In this document: piece by piece, positions 45,801 to 58,168 of the stretch
How positions within the stretch are numbered: the stretch's first letter is position 1
How the letters are laid out: each line of letters starts with the position of its first letter
Assembly (NCBI GenBank): GCA_963691705.1
Contig: OY829538.1
Location: 17,882,443-17,946,442 of the forward strand
DNA: 64,000 bases
DNA from: Viola odorata
Lineage: Eukaryota; Streptophyta; Magnoliopsida; Malpighiales; Violaceae
Direction of reading: 5' to 3'
Translations under genes and position numbers: made by a program
The notes under the pieces: generated by a model
Told to the model about the DNA's origin: nothing
The model's database searches: none
The model's input: the letters and a program-made list of their open reading frames with translations, nothing else

Positions 45801-46801
45801 CAATGGCGGAGCCAGCTTTCGATGCTTGGGGGGCGAGATTAAAAAAATTATCTGTAAACAGTGATGGATCTAGGATCTGTATTCAGGGGGTCCGGGGATT
45901 CGGGGGAGCTAATTTTTTTTTTTGGAGTATTTTAAAGGAAAAACAAGCGAGTTGAACGAAAAATTAGAAAAATGCTTAAGAGTATTTGTATCCGTCACTA
46001 AATACCAAATATTTAGATAAACTTAACAAAAAGATAAATAAGAAGATAATATAGAAAAAAAAAATTATACATTAGAATTCATACAATATACGTACTTTTT
46101 ACAATTGTTCTCTATGAGTATTTTTTTTAGTATTTTCGATCCGTCCCTGTCTGTAAAATATGAACATTCTCGTCAATAACTATTATACTAATAAATTTAA
46201 TATGTATTATGTATAATTAATTAAATTAGCTGAATTGTACCTGACGCTCTTTCAAATCAACAAATCCATCTAATATCGAGTCTAAACTGAAAGTCTCGAC
46301 AATTTCTTTTTCAATATAAACCACCAACTTGAGGAGATGACCTTCTTGGGTTCTTTCATAAACTCAAGAATTAATATAACCAACAAATATATCATGACCA
46401 TAGTCCTAAATTTGAGATATATTATCAACGAACACATTGCCTTTTTCTTTCTTGACAATGCTCTACGAGCCATAACTGCAACCATATAAAAAATACAGCA
46501 TTATAGATACGACACGAGATATAAACAATATGTTAATCGGTGAGTTACGCGCAAAATTAATTTAACTACCTAATGGTCCTGATTTATGATCTAACACGAT
46601 ACTAACAAGAGAGAATTGGGAATAAAATCCCTAGACATGTGCTTTGTCTACTAATTTCTGCATACTACACTAAAGAAATAAATTCTATGATAATACTAAT
46701 ATGATAATACTAATAAAAAAAATTTTTTTTAACTTTTATGATAATACTAATAATATATATTTTAAAAAAATCCAAAAGTTTGGGGGGCCATTCCGCCACT
46801 G
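45801..46801. mobile_element. hAT-type element (1.0 kb)
   Basis: Ends CAATGGCGGA and (reverse complement) CAGTGGCGGA, flanked by the perfect 8-bp duplication CCACCGAA (45793-45800 and 46802-46809). No transposase is visible. It contains another hAT MITE. Confidence 0.88.
45859..46149. mobile_element. hAT-type MITE nested in the 1.0-kb hAT element
   Basis: 291 bp with ends CAGTGATGGATC and (reverse complement) CAGGGACGGATC, flanked by the perfect 8-bp duplication TCTGTAAA (45851-45858 and 46150-46157). Confidence 0.88.
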
Positions 46802-46877
46802 CCACCGAAGCCAAGATAAAGGCAAGCAATCAACAAGAGGCAAAAGGAAAAACTCTCTCCCTCGTGCTTAGTAATTC

Positions 46878-46962
46878 AGTAGCAAGAAAGTAGCTCTAGC
46901 AAGTAAGCAAGCCGCTCTAGCAAGCAAGCAAGCCGAACCAGCAACGAGCAAGCAAAAGCAAG
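46878..46962. repeat. Short repeats of agcaagc type
   Basis: Variants of tctagcaagcaagc and agcaagccg occur in tandem within the LTR remnant. Confidence 0.7.
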
Positions 46963-48197
46963 GTGAAATGGGTCTCCTTCTCAAATTTTAGTTATCACTT
47001 TTAAATAATTAATTAATCGCTTAAACTACCTATAATCACTCTATTTTCGAGTCAATTTCCTGTTTCTTGTTTCAATTTAATTTTTTGTTGTCCTAATTAT
47101 TTATTAACTTAATTATAGTTTAATAGTTTGTTCTTTATTTGTGAAAATTGATCACGGTTTCTTGTCCAAATTGCATTGTTGGTAGCTTGTTTAAATTACT
47201 GTTGTAGTTAGGGTTTAATCTAGGCGGTTGTTAGCGAGTTTCGGCGGGTTGCTTCCTCCTTGGTCGTTGGCCATGGCGCCGACGATACGAAGGAAGAAGA
47301 TGAAGCTGGGCAGGAAAGAACCAAGGAAAGGGATGGGTTGCGTGTGCATTTTAAAAGAAAGGTGGTGGGCAAGCTTGAGGAAAAGAAAGGAATGTTGGGC
47401 CAGGGTGGTTCCTAGCCCATTTAAGGCAAACCATGGACTGTTGGGCCTGCACTGTTTGGGCTCGGCTCGGGTAGTGGGCTGAAATTCGGGGATCGTTAAG
47501 ATACAATGTTTATTTAAAATTGTTCGTTTTAATTATGTACTTGTGTTAATATTTTGTTTTAAGTTAACCCGTTGTAATAATTAATCTTTGGTAAATTTGT
47601 TAAATAATTATCTCCACTTGTTACTTAAATCATTTCATAATATTTAGATAATCATTTTAATTTGATGTAATAATTAGATATTTAGGTAATTATTTTAACC
47701 TGATGTAATTATTAATTCAGTAGTTAGTTAGCGATTTGAATGCTTATTTATTCTTCGCTCGTATCGCTAATCTTGAAGGGACGTATCGATCATGTCAGGT
47801 ATACTTCCCTTAAGCCCCTTTATTTATTTCCAACACTTTTATATGATCGTATGCGTGATTAAATTGAAAAATTAAAATTAAATTCACATGATAATTAAAT
47901 TAAAATTTTCAAGCATATTTTAAAACACCTCTTTTATCCGATAACCTTTTTGGATGAGACTTGGGTGCCTAACACCTTTCCGGGTCCATAATACGACCTT
48001 GAACCGCTGTTCTCGGGTTTAGACCCCTTTTTGCCTTAGCTGTTTATTTTGTTTTCTACCATGTTATTATGACAGTAGGTTCCCTAAACCTTAGAAAAAT
48101 AGGGTAGCGACTTCATTTGCATTATGTGGGATGAGTCTAATTTCGTCTCACATCCCACGTCGCGCATTAAATTCCAAAAATGGAGTGCGACACTACA

Positions 48198-48619
48198 GAA
48201 TTAAAAAATAGCATAGGAAATGCTAAAATATTTGAATGCATTGTCAAGTGCCTTCCACTATATAATGTACTAAATATACTACTCTTTCTTTCTCATAAGT
48301 ATTCAAGGCTTATCAAAAAATTAGACCACGAATAACTATGCTAATAGAATGATTAAAGATTAATCTTTTCTATCTTGTTGAAGGTACATGAAAAGTGTCA
48401 TTACTGACCTAAATAAAAATAACAAACAAAAGATTACTAAATTTTATCATCATATAGTGAGGAAGATGAGAAAAAATATTTACTTGTAAGGGAGAGGTTT
48501 TAAATGAAAATTATAAAAAGTTCACATAAGAAGTTGAAGTTGATCTCATTCCTAATTGTTAATTTTATGCCCGAAAACTAACCAATTGGATCGGAAAAAA
48601 TTAATAGTATAATTTAAAG
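48198..48619. other. AT-rich spacer
   Basis: Nothing recognised. Confidence 0.5.
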
Positions 48620-49191
48620 TGTTAAATAAATACTTGGTATATTATTTAAGGAGTTAAATAAATACTTGGTGTAGTTTTAGTAGGATATTATTTGATAATA
48701 TCTAACATATATGTATTAGGGTACTTTGGTAACTAACCAACGTTAAAATCCTAGTATAAATAGTTAAGGATGTAAACCTAAAGGGTTAGGTGTTACTGTT
48801 AGCAATTTCATTTTTCTTAGAGAAGAAAAACCTAAGAAAACCGAACACCACAAAGAAAAGAAAGAAGAGAAAATGCAAAGTGTTGCATTCTAACGGATTG
48901 TGAATCCTTTTTCCCTTCGGTTTTAGCAGACCATTCCTATCAAGTATTCGACTCATTGTTGTGGATACCAATAGAGGGTGTTCGTCTGTATGGGCAACAC
49001 CTATTGGTTAAGTTCAACCTCGTGTGGATGGTTTATCCATTCACTTTTGGTTTGGCGCTCCAACTATTCAATTTCTAGTGTACGGTACATAGTTTGAATC
49101 CTAATCTGCATACATTATATCTGTTGATTTGGTTCTTGTTTCGGGTTATTGGTTATAAGCCTTCCACTGCGATTTTGATCGTAATCCAACA
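48620..49191. repeat. Possible solo LTR
   Basis: 572 bp starting TGTTAAAT and ending ATCCAACA, so the ends form TGTT/AACA. There is a plus-strand TATA box (agtataaatag, about 48751-48762). No primer site follows on either side and the flanking 5-mers (taaag, ctagt) do not match, so this is tentative. Confidence 0.3.
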
Positions 49192-51136
49192 CTAGTATAT
49201 ATTGTATGTATAATATTTCTATTAATAAGTTCCACAAAAAATGTTGTTGTTTCTCCCAAACAGCTCTTTTCATCACATCAAACAAAAAATATAGTAGTAG
49301 ATGCAGGAAAGACCATCATAGAAGATCAGAACCATTCACACTACAAACCTATGAAAATTTGAGTAGCAAACAGAAGCGATGAAAATAAAAAATTGCCAAC
49401 CATACACCATAAAACTACACCAAAAAGTTAATCATGCAAAAAGCTATACATAGAAGCATACCTTAGGCTTTAGTATGTATGAAAAATCCTAGGCTCACAC
49501 ACTCACAAGTTAAAAAGAGCAAGCAAAGTCCCCACCAACAATCAACGACAGTAAACCACGAAAGAGGCATAACTGCAACAACAAAAGACAATGATCAGCA
49601 CAGGAACAAAAGAGGAAATTAGAAATATCATCTAAGTACATATCTCAATTAGCAGAGAACCTACTTAATCAATTCTCATATAATTGTTCATTTCATGTTG
49701 AATTCTTATTGTTGGTTTGTCGTTAGAACACACGAAGGAACAAAACACCTAAAGCCAAGACTTTTTATGTTGATTCAAAAAATAAATAAAGCTCATTCTT
49801 TAACTGGATGAGAAAATAAAGAAAGAGGGATAATGCTTTGGCACCTATTTTGTGCTCTACCACCATACACAAAGTTTAAAAAAACCATTGTCGTCATATA
49901 ATTTGGATTTCCTAGAATAAGACATAATTTGGCCTTATCAGAGAGAGTGAAAAAAATGAAAACACTCACAATAACTTGCCACAATTAGACATGCTCCGAA
50001 CGACAACACTTATCCTTACAGTAAATGTTGGCAAATAATTGATAAGGTATCAATTGTTGCTTCTAAATTACTTATTGTCTTTGAAAGTGTAAATATATTT
50101 TGCATCTACTTTAATTGATAACATATATTAGGGCACAAAAAGATTATAGGAAATCTACCTTTATGACTACAAAGTCGCGAAGTGCTAATTAGAGGAAAAA
50201 TTAGAAAAAAAACATATCGATAGTAGAGAACTTTATCTACCTGAAACACATAATGAGGCTTGCAAAAGGTTTTTACTTTTGTTTTGGATTCAAAACTCAT
50301 AGCAAGAGCAAAGTCTGAAAACTGAATCAAGAAAAACATTATCAGAGTAACATTTCATCCAAGTGTACACCATATAAATAATGGTTATTACAAACACGAT
50401 GTATCTAAATTTTATCTTCCCTTAACTGAAAACATAAATATCTCATGCAAAAGAATCATTAGATTTAACATAAACACAAAATTAAAGCAACCATATGAGA
50501 GAAGGACAAAAATAAGAACTTTTAAATTTTTATTTATTGATTAATTTAGTCCTATGCTCATATAGTTTTTCAATTTAAAACCCCTAACTGATTAATGTAG
50601 TCTCTGTATTTGTAAATATTTCCAACAGAACTCCTAATTAATGATTAACATAGCTCTCATATATTGTTTTAAACTTTTATTAGTTGATTAATTTAGTCCA
50701 TGTTCATAAGAGTTTTCAAATCAAATCCTAGGATCACAACATTAAACAAAATCAACCGACTCTAGTATAGAGGCCCACATAGAGCAATACTATTGCAGTT
50801 ATTGTTTCACCTTGCTAAAGAACCACAAACCAAACAATAACAGTTTTTCTTTTTTTCTAACTGAAAGGAAAATGTAAAATCAGACCACATATTTACTAAG
50901 AAATACAATAAAAATCCAGAAATCCACCTTTGAAATAAGCATCATAGAAAGAATAGGAAACATCAAATACAAGAACAATATTGGAACCGCAAAACAACAG
51001 ACACATGCAACAAAATCAAATAATAATAGCTAAATTTGAAAAATTCAGCTATTGACAATTAAAAATCACTTACCAAGCAATTGAATTTAGAAGGAGTGCG
51101 TAGAGAACCCAAAAATCCAGCCTTGTACAAAAGAGG
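49192..51136. other. Intergenic region, no gene seen
   Basis: AT-rich with short random frames only. No repeats with defined ends. Confidence 0.5.
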
Positions 51137-51144
51137 GTCACAGC

Positions 51145-52160
51145 TAGGGCTGCTCATCGGACGGTATCGGTAGATACCGTCCGATATTTTACGGTATTCG
51201 GTATACCGAATCATCAAAAATTTCTACCGTACCGTACCGAACTACATTTCGGTACCGTACCGAAATGCCAAAATGCCGAAATGTAGTTCGGTATACCGAA
51301 ATACCAAAATACCTTCTTCATTACACTAATACACTTAATCAAACCAGCCACCACAAAACAACACCACAAACCCAGCCACCACAAACCAACCACAATCACA
51401 AAACCCAGCCACCACATCACCATCACCCACCCGATGCAAACCAACAATAAACCAAGAGAAAAGGAGAAGAAAAGGAGATGGTGGTGCAGGTGCTGGTCGG
51501 CGATGGGCAGATCGGGAGTGTGATAGGGGAGAGAATGGATGGAATTGATGGATGGATTGGATACAAACTAATCTATAGGTATTTTAGGGTTCAGAATTTT
51601 AGATTGAAGATTAAGGAAGATCGGGAATGTTTGGAAATTGGAAGAGTGGCGGCTTGGGTTTTGGAAATTGGAAGAGTGGCGGCTTAGGAAATTGGAAATT
51701 GGAAGAGTGGAAATTGGAAGATTAAGGAAGATCGGGAATGTTTGGAATTTGGAGAGGGAGTAAAAATGGGCCAAATGGATTTTGATGGATTGGAAATGGC
51801 TTGGACAAGATGTATTTTTGCCCAGCCCAGCCCACCTAAGCCCATGTTCCCTTTAGCCTTTAGGCAATTCGGTAGTTTGGCAATGCCGAACCTACCAAAA
51901 TACCTACCGTACTGTACCGAAATTTATTTCGGTACGGTACGGTAATACCGAAATACCGAATTGTGTACCGAAATATCGAATTTGCGTTAATACCGAAATA
52001 CCGAATTGGTACGGTACGGTAATACCAAAATACCTAAATACCAAATTTGTACGGTAATACTGTAATACCGAAATACCGAATTGGTATAGTACGGTAATAC
52101 CGAAATACCAAATTTACGTTGGGACGGTATGGTAATTCGGTAATTCGGTGTGCAGCCCTA
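51145..52160. mobile_element. hAT-type element with GGTACCG subterminal arrays
   Basis: 1016 bp, ends TAGGGCTGC on both sides, perfect 8-bp duplication GTCACAGC (51137-51144 and 52161-52168). Both subterminal regions (51155-51310 and 51895-52150) are packed with taccgaaataccgaa and ggtacggta copies, many of them palindromic. The middle has a GA-rich piece and a tandem repeat of ttggaaattggaagagtgg (about 51632-51722). No transposase is visible. Confidence 0.9.
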
Positions 52161-52168
52161 GTCACAGC

Positions 52169-52999
52169 AGAATAATAATGGGTCATTACTCCATATGGTG
52201 AAGTCTGGGTCTCCTAGCTCCTGATTATGACATCTCCCGCATTGTTTTCTTGCATCATAAAAGAAGGGAGATTGAACATGGGATCTTCACACCAAACGAA
52301 CATATTAAAGTACCATTCCCTATCATCGTCTATACTTCAATTTCAATAGAGAAGTAACACTCATCAGGTAAATTTTAAGATAAGAAGAATTAAAAACTAA
52401 AACGAAAGAAAAATCTCAATGAAAAACTCGCCATCTCTTAGGCATACCAAAAGCAATCTTTCCCCCTTTTATCTCTTTAGAAATATAGGTAAAAAATAAA
52501 TTAAAATATTTGCGTCATTATATTGAGCACTAATAATGTCTGACAATCTAGAAATTTTTTTCTCTTTCTATTCATGTTACAAACCACAAACAAATTGACC
52601 CAACATAAAATGGATATAATAAATACACACCAATCAAAATGAATATACAACAAACAATTATAGCAACAGAAAGAGCAAGCACAATACATCCACAAACAAC
52701 AACCAAAACGCATAAAAATGAAAGCAATTAAGAGATTTTAAGGATCTGAAGTAAAACAACACACCTTAAAAGCCTAGAGTAGAAGCCAACAATTAACTTG
52801 GCATGACAGCAACAATGGAAGCAACTATACTGCTATGAGTGAGTTGGTTTGAAAATTGACTAGAAAGCACAATAAGACAATACCCAGATACAAAAGAGCA
52901 GAAAAAATAATTACCAGCAACACCACAGGCAACAAAATTATTCCAGCAACACGAATGACAATTATTAAGAAGGAATCTAAGAGATGAAGTAAGTGGTTT
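52169..52999. other. AT-rich intergenic region
   Basis: Nothing recognised. Confidence 0.5.
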
Positions 53000-55900
53000 C
53001 ATCTATACTCCTCAATCCCTCTTCACAACATCTACAATCTACCTGGCTCTACTACCAATATGCGCAGTGGCTACCAAAGAATAGGCAAGTATGCACCTAA
53101 GATACTCTATGGCCTTCAAGCTTTAGTGCAAGTCGGCGCCTTTCAGCCGATTTCTTTAGTAGGTTGAGCAACTTGAGTAATTATCATCAATGTAGACAAG
53201 GGTTGAGTGTAGGAGGGGGCTGAAAATCCATATCATAGCTTTCTGAAAGGTGAAAGAAGATGTTTTCAAACTGAATGGTAAAACAGTCCATTGATAATGG
53301 TGATCAAGGATGTAGAAAGCAGTCTTATGTCATTCATCTGGATAAATGTTAAGCTGCCAAAATCCTGCCTTCAAATCAAATTTGGAGAAGATCTCCACGT
53401 TGGAAAGGTTGGAGAAGAGGGTTGACTTGTTTGGCAATGGAAACTTATCATCCTGAAGGAAATGATTCAAAGGTTGGTAGTTGATTACCAATCTCATCTT
53501 TCCACAAACTTGTTCTGAGCGCTTGTTGACATAGAATACTTCACAATCCCACTGTGAGTTGGTAGGTTCAATGAGACCTTGGGCAAGGAGTTGCTAGCAT
53601 TCGGCAACAATGAGTTTTTCATGATCTGGATTCATTCCAGAATTGATGGCTTTTGTGGGGTTGATATCTTCATTTTTCTTGAAAGGTAAGGTAATAAAGA
53701 AATCATTATTTTCCAAAGTGGGTGTGAACATTTGGTTTGGAAATTAGTATGGTTGGTTGCACAAGATTTGAAAATGATAGTATTTTTTATTCTTGAATGG
53801 AGAAGAAAGTAGGTAAGTCAAATGGAGGACGCTTGGCAAGATAGGGTTGAAAATATTATTTAAAGTCAATAACATCAGGTAAGATTCTAAACCTTTTGAG
53901 TTTAGTAAAGATATCAAAGCCAAGAACCAAATATTTTTCAAGAAGGGTAGAGCTAAGAACTTGAGTTGTGATTGAGCATCCTGGAAAGAACTTGAGTGTA
54001 ATATTGCGGCTTATAAGATCTGTTGAAAAGACCTCATTATTGACCATCCGGAAATATTGGAGATGTGGTCTCTAAAAATTTGGACGTAAAATTGAAGGAT
54101 CCATTATACTTTGAACTGCTTCAATATCAAGATATGTAGTAAGATGAATGGGGTGATTATATTTGCCTGAAAGGACTGAGACTGGTATCAGAGGTACTGC
54201 TTATGAGCAAATGAGGACTGGTAGTTCCATGAGGTAGAGATCATCACTGGATTTTGTGGAAAAACCAGTGTCATCATAGTCTTTCAAGACTAGAAGAGAC
54301 TGTGGTGTCTGTTCATCATCAACATAGAAAAGAGACTTGATATCATCATTGTTGACATCGATGCCAGTGTATGAGTATATTTCTTCCATGAATTTTGCAG
54401 TGGAGGTCCATTTTTGCTGGCACTGTTTTTGCAAAATGACCTCTGTCTCCACAAATGAAGTAACGATTAGACTTCTTCAAAGTTTTGTGTCGGAGAAACA
54501 ACCATCTTGGTTTCGTAAATATTTTGAATCGTCTCATCTTCTTGCCTAGTTATGGCAATGAATATGCTTTTTTGTAATATTTCTTCTTCTTATCATGGAA
54601 ATGACAAATCTATTGAGTTGAACATTTTATTGTTAAGTCTGGTCTTTTGCAAGCCTTTGCGATAGAAGGACTCTCTTTGAGGAAGTCTTTGATCAGCTTT
54701 TTAGTTTCACAAAGCTTTTCCAACGACTTAAGCATGGATTGATATAGTTCTCCCATAGAGGCATTTGTGACTTGTTTGCCTTGTGCTTTGAGCATCCGGA
54801 GATTTAATCACTAAGTTGTTCCGAAATGGAATAAAGAAAAGTTTGTTTAAGGTTCGGATCTATCAGGCCACTAAGGAGGTAGAATTTTTTTATCATGCAG
54901 CGATAATGATAGATTAGATCTCTACGGTCAAATAACAACATTTCATTTTAAAAAATTCATCACGTTAAAGATCAAGATGATCTTCATTTATCCCAAGGAG
55001 TTATTGATGGATAGTATGGATGGTTGCTGTAGCTGAAGGAAGTTGAAAAAACTACAATTGTTGATATTCTCCTAAGGAGAGCCACCAATCATGGAGCATG
55101 CCCACAAAATGCAAGGTAAAATTATGGAGAATATGATATAGCGTAGCGCTTGGTTTAGAGCTTTCAACATGAATCCATGCCAGGAATTCATCAAGTCGTT
55201 CGCGTCATCATGATGACGGGACATCATCTAAGCCAAAAGTAAGTTTAGAGCCGGAAGGAAAGGTCGGGGTTGGATGAACATCTAAAGTACTTTGCGGGGG
55301 ATCATCTTCATTGAGAACAACTTCACCAACGGAATCAAGAGGGGGTTCTGTGTGATATTATGGAGGTTGATTCATGAACTATGCTAGATATGAGTGATCA
55401 GAAGTAGGGGATGATTCTGTATCATCGGAAAGATGGATAATGGATAAATCCAAATCAGAGTCAGAATCTCTAGCTGTAAGTGATATTTCTGTCAGCTTAG
55501 AATATTGGTGAAGGAGATTTTGAGATGTAGATTTGATCATCATTTGTTCTTCATGTTCTGGAACAGGAGGCAGGTCTTCTGTGACAATAACTTTTGACTT
55601 GCCTGATTTTGTACGAGAATATTTTTTAGAGTTATGAAGCTTATGGATGTGTTTCATGGGTTCCATAGTATTTGGTTGTTTCTGCTGGGTCAGGTATGTA
55701 GAGTGTTTGAGTTGATGGGGGATATGGATGTGTTTTCTCCCATAATTGTAGTGGTGTAGTGGAAAAGAGATGTGTGGATGATGTGGGTGGTGGTTGTAAA
55801 GGTTTTTCTCCTTTAAAAATTTGGATTTGAGCTTTAAGAATCGAGATCTCCTTTTCCTTCTGCTTAGCTTTAAGACTCAGAGGCATCACAAATTTAATAT

Positions 55901-56700
55901 CACTTTTAACTTTATTTAAGTGAAGTTGAAGTTGCTTCAACAGCTAGGCGTTGGCTGTAAAACCTGCTTGTAATTTTTGTTTTATTTTATCAACACGGGT
56001 TGATAACTGGGTTAGAGCTGTATTCTGAGCAAGAGTGTTGTCCGTTTGCCAATTGAGAACAACTTCTGCTGCGGAAATATATTGTCAGCCACCTTCTACA
56101 TCTTTGGATGTTGGTGTAGAGATTTTTGACATTTGCATATTTTCACGATCGTCGACAGTTTCCTGTAGAGGAGAAAAATATGTGGGTGAAAACATAAAAG
56201 GGTCTTATCACCGGAAGTGGGGAATCATTCTGAATCTCTTTAAAGGATGTCTGATAACAAGGTAAAAGGGCAGGAGATGAAGGTGAAGGTTTGGACATCG
56301 ATGGTTGACAAAAGGACAGAGGCGGTGGTGTGATAGGATATGAAGGTGGTGCGGAATATTTGACAAGATAATCAAATTTTCCAGAAGGCTATCCAATGTT
56401 GTCAATCTCAGGGTCGCCTTTGTCGTGGCGTGCTGGGAGTTGTTTGCAAGGTGAGAATGATTTCTTCTTTTGTTCTGGGATATCACGGGACCATGCAATA
56501 TCATCATCAGAATTGGCTGTGATAGAATCCCAGTAGCAGTCATCACAATGATAAACATAAAAAAACAGTGACTACGTTCAAGATATCTCCATTATAAGAT
56601 CATTTGGAGATATTGGCTCTATCATCATTTGAGTGTGGGAAATAGCATGTGGTGAATGTTCCTTTTCTCGAACGAACTGGATGGAATGGTGCCATTGCTA
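53000..56700 (-). mobile_element. Endogenous pararetrovirus remnant (Caulimoviridae-like)
   Basis: A string of decayed minus-strand frames in the order: Lys-rich coiled coil (55940-55641), further structural region (to about 54600), a damaged CCHC knuckle near 54420-54465 with its first Cys replaced by Tyr, a protease-like region (about 54050-53860), and reverse transcriptase. The last shows KFDLKAGFWQL near 53340-53400 and YIDD at 53184-53195. The KFDxKxGFWQ pattern points to plant pararetroviruses more than to Ty3/gypsy. Many stops and frameshifts are present and it ends soon after the active site. No LTRs were seen. It is non-functional; a diverged Ty3-like element is the alternative. Confidence 0.55.
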
Positions 56701-57071
56701 GACTTTTTAAATTTGGACTCATTAGATTGGAGGGGTCGAGAATTTTCATGAAATTTCTTATAATTGGTGATCCATGTATCTGGTAGTAGTTTTATGAGAG
56801 AGAAAGGTTGGAGAAAATGAGAATGGGAGAAGGGAAGAGAACGCTAACGCTCGATGGGAGAAAAATCATAGAAGAACCAAGAAGGAATTAAAGAGACAAA
56901 GAAAGCAGCTTGCATTACCAATAAAATGACACGTATGGAAAGAGTAGGAAAATACAACAACTAGGATAGAAAAAAAGAAAAGAGCGTCAATAAAAATGAA
57001 AGAAAGAGCAAAAATATGACCCCGCTGTTTTCCATTGTGCATATTTTCAATCCAGCATATAAGGGTTTAGG

Positions 57072-58160
57072 TAAGGCTGCCCAGTCAGGTCTTCGGAAAT
57101 TCCGAGACCCGACTTTAAAATTTTCGTGTATTCCAAAATTGAATTTTTTCTTCCCGATCCCGACTTCCCGAAATCACAATTTCGGAAATTCTCGGGTACC
57201 TGAAAATACTCGAATTTTCCAAGGAGCTTCGCTTCAACCTAACCCTAACTTCGATCTGAAAATCCAGAAATCCCAAATCTTCAAATCAACCCATTACCAA
57301 TTAAATTCCAATTTACCAATTAAAATCCAAAAATTAAGAAATCCCAAATTCCAATTTACCAAATCTTCAAATCAACCCATTACCAATTAAAATCCAAAAA
57401 TCCAAAAATCCCAAATTTCAATTTACCACCAGCAACACTGCCGGTGATCTTCACCAACAACACCACTAGCATCTCCTCCCCTCCTCCTCCAATCACTACC
57501 ATAAAATCCACAAATCACCACCAGCAAACATAAAATTCACAAGCCAGAGAGACAGATGAGAAAGAGTGCCAGAGAGACAGATGAGAAAGAGTGAGGGGTA
57601 AAAACCTTAGATCTAACGCCAGACGGGGAGCGGTTGCCGTCGTGGTGGCTGGTTTCTTCATCGGCGGTGCTGGAAGGGGAGGCGGCCTCATTATCAGTTC
57701 CTTCTCATCAGAGATCTCTTGATCCGTTCAGCTAAGCTTCTTTTCCTGCAGAACTGGTAGCAATGGTTGACATCGAGATGGGATTTGGAGGTGAAATCGG
57801 GATGGAATTTGGAGGTGGCGGTCGGGATTTGGAGGTGGTGGTGGTTTGGAGGTGGCGGTCGGACTGGTGATGGTGACGATGGAGGTTCTGAGAGAGAAGA
57901 GAGAGAGCGAGAGGTGAAATTAGTGAAATGAAAAGTGAATGCTGCAAATTTCGGGTACCCAGTACCCACAATATTTGTAAGTTCAGGTATTTCGGGTACC
58001 CGAACTTACAATTTTGGATCCTGATCCCGACCTGAAATAAACTTTGGGTATCTATACCCGATATCTAAACTTCCGATATCCGAATTTACCGAACCAAAAT
58101 TGTAAAATTTCGGGTCGAAAAAATCAGAAATTCGGGAAACGGGAAATTTGGGCAGCTCTA
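57072..58160. mobile_element. hAT-type element with CGGGTACCCG arrays
   Basis: 1089 bp. Ends TAAGGCTGCCCA and (reverse complement) TAGAGCTGCCCA, perfect 8-bp duplication GGTTTAGG (57064-57071 and 58161-58168). Subterminal regions hold many ttcggaaattc and tcgggtacccga motifs. Inside are repeats of accaattaaaatccaaaaat (57297-57400) and a duplicated gccagagagacagatgagaa (57543-57585). No transposase is visible. Confidence 0.88.
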
Positions 58161-58168
58161 GGTTTAGG

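Larger units (their letters stand above)
44950..48197 (+). repeat. Tat/Ogre-type LTR remnant
   Basis: The part at 47930-48197 has the end signature of Tat-lineage LTRs: gatgagacttgggtgcctaa, caccttt, cgaccttgaacc, tagggtagcgactt and finally gtcgcgcattaaattcc with gcgacactaca. Upstream sequence from about 44950 fits a long LTR, but I cannot fix the left end and found no matching 5-bp duplication. No internal region follows, so it is a solo or truncated LTR. It was later split by the hAT element at 45801-46801. Confidence 0.4.

Noticed and set aside
47228..47482. Plus-strand frame with basic composition
   Set aside because: It lies inside the Tat-type LTR remnant and has no domain.
44950..48197. 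Complete solo LTR with target duplication
   Set aside because: The right end has the Tat signature, but no left end with TG and a matching 5-mer was found, so only a remnant is claimed.
48620..49191. Confident solo LTR
   Set aside because: TGTT/AACA ends are present but flanking 5-mers differ and no primer site adjoins.
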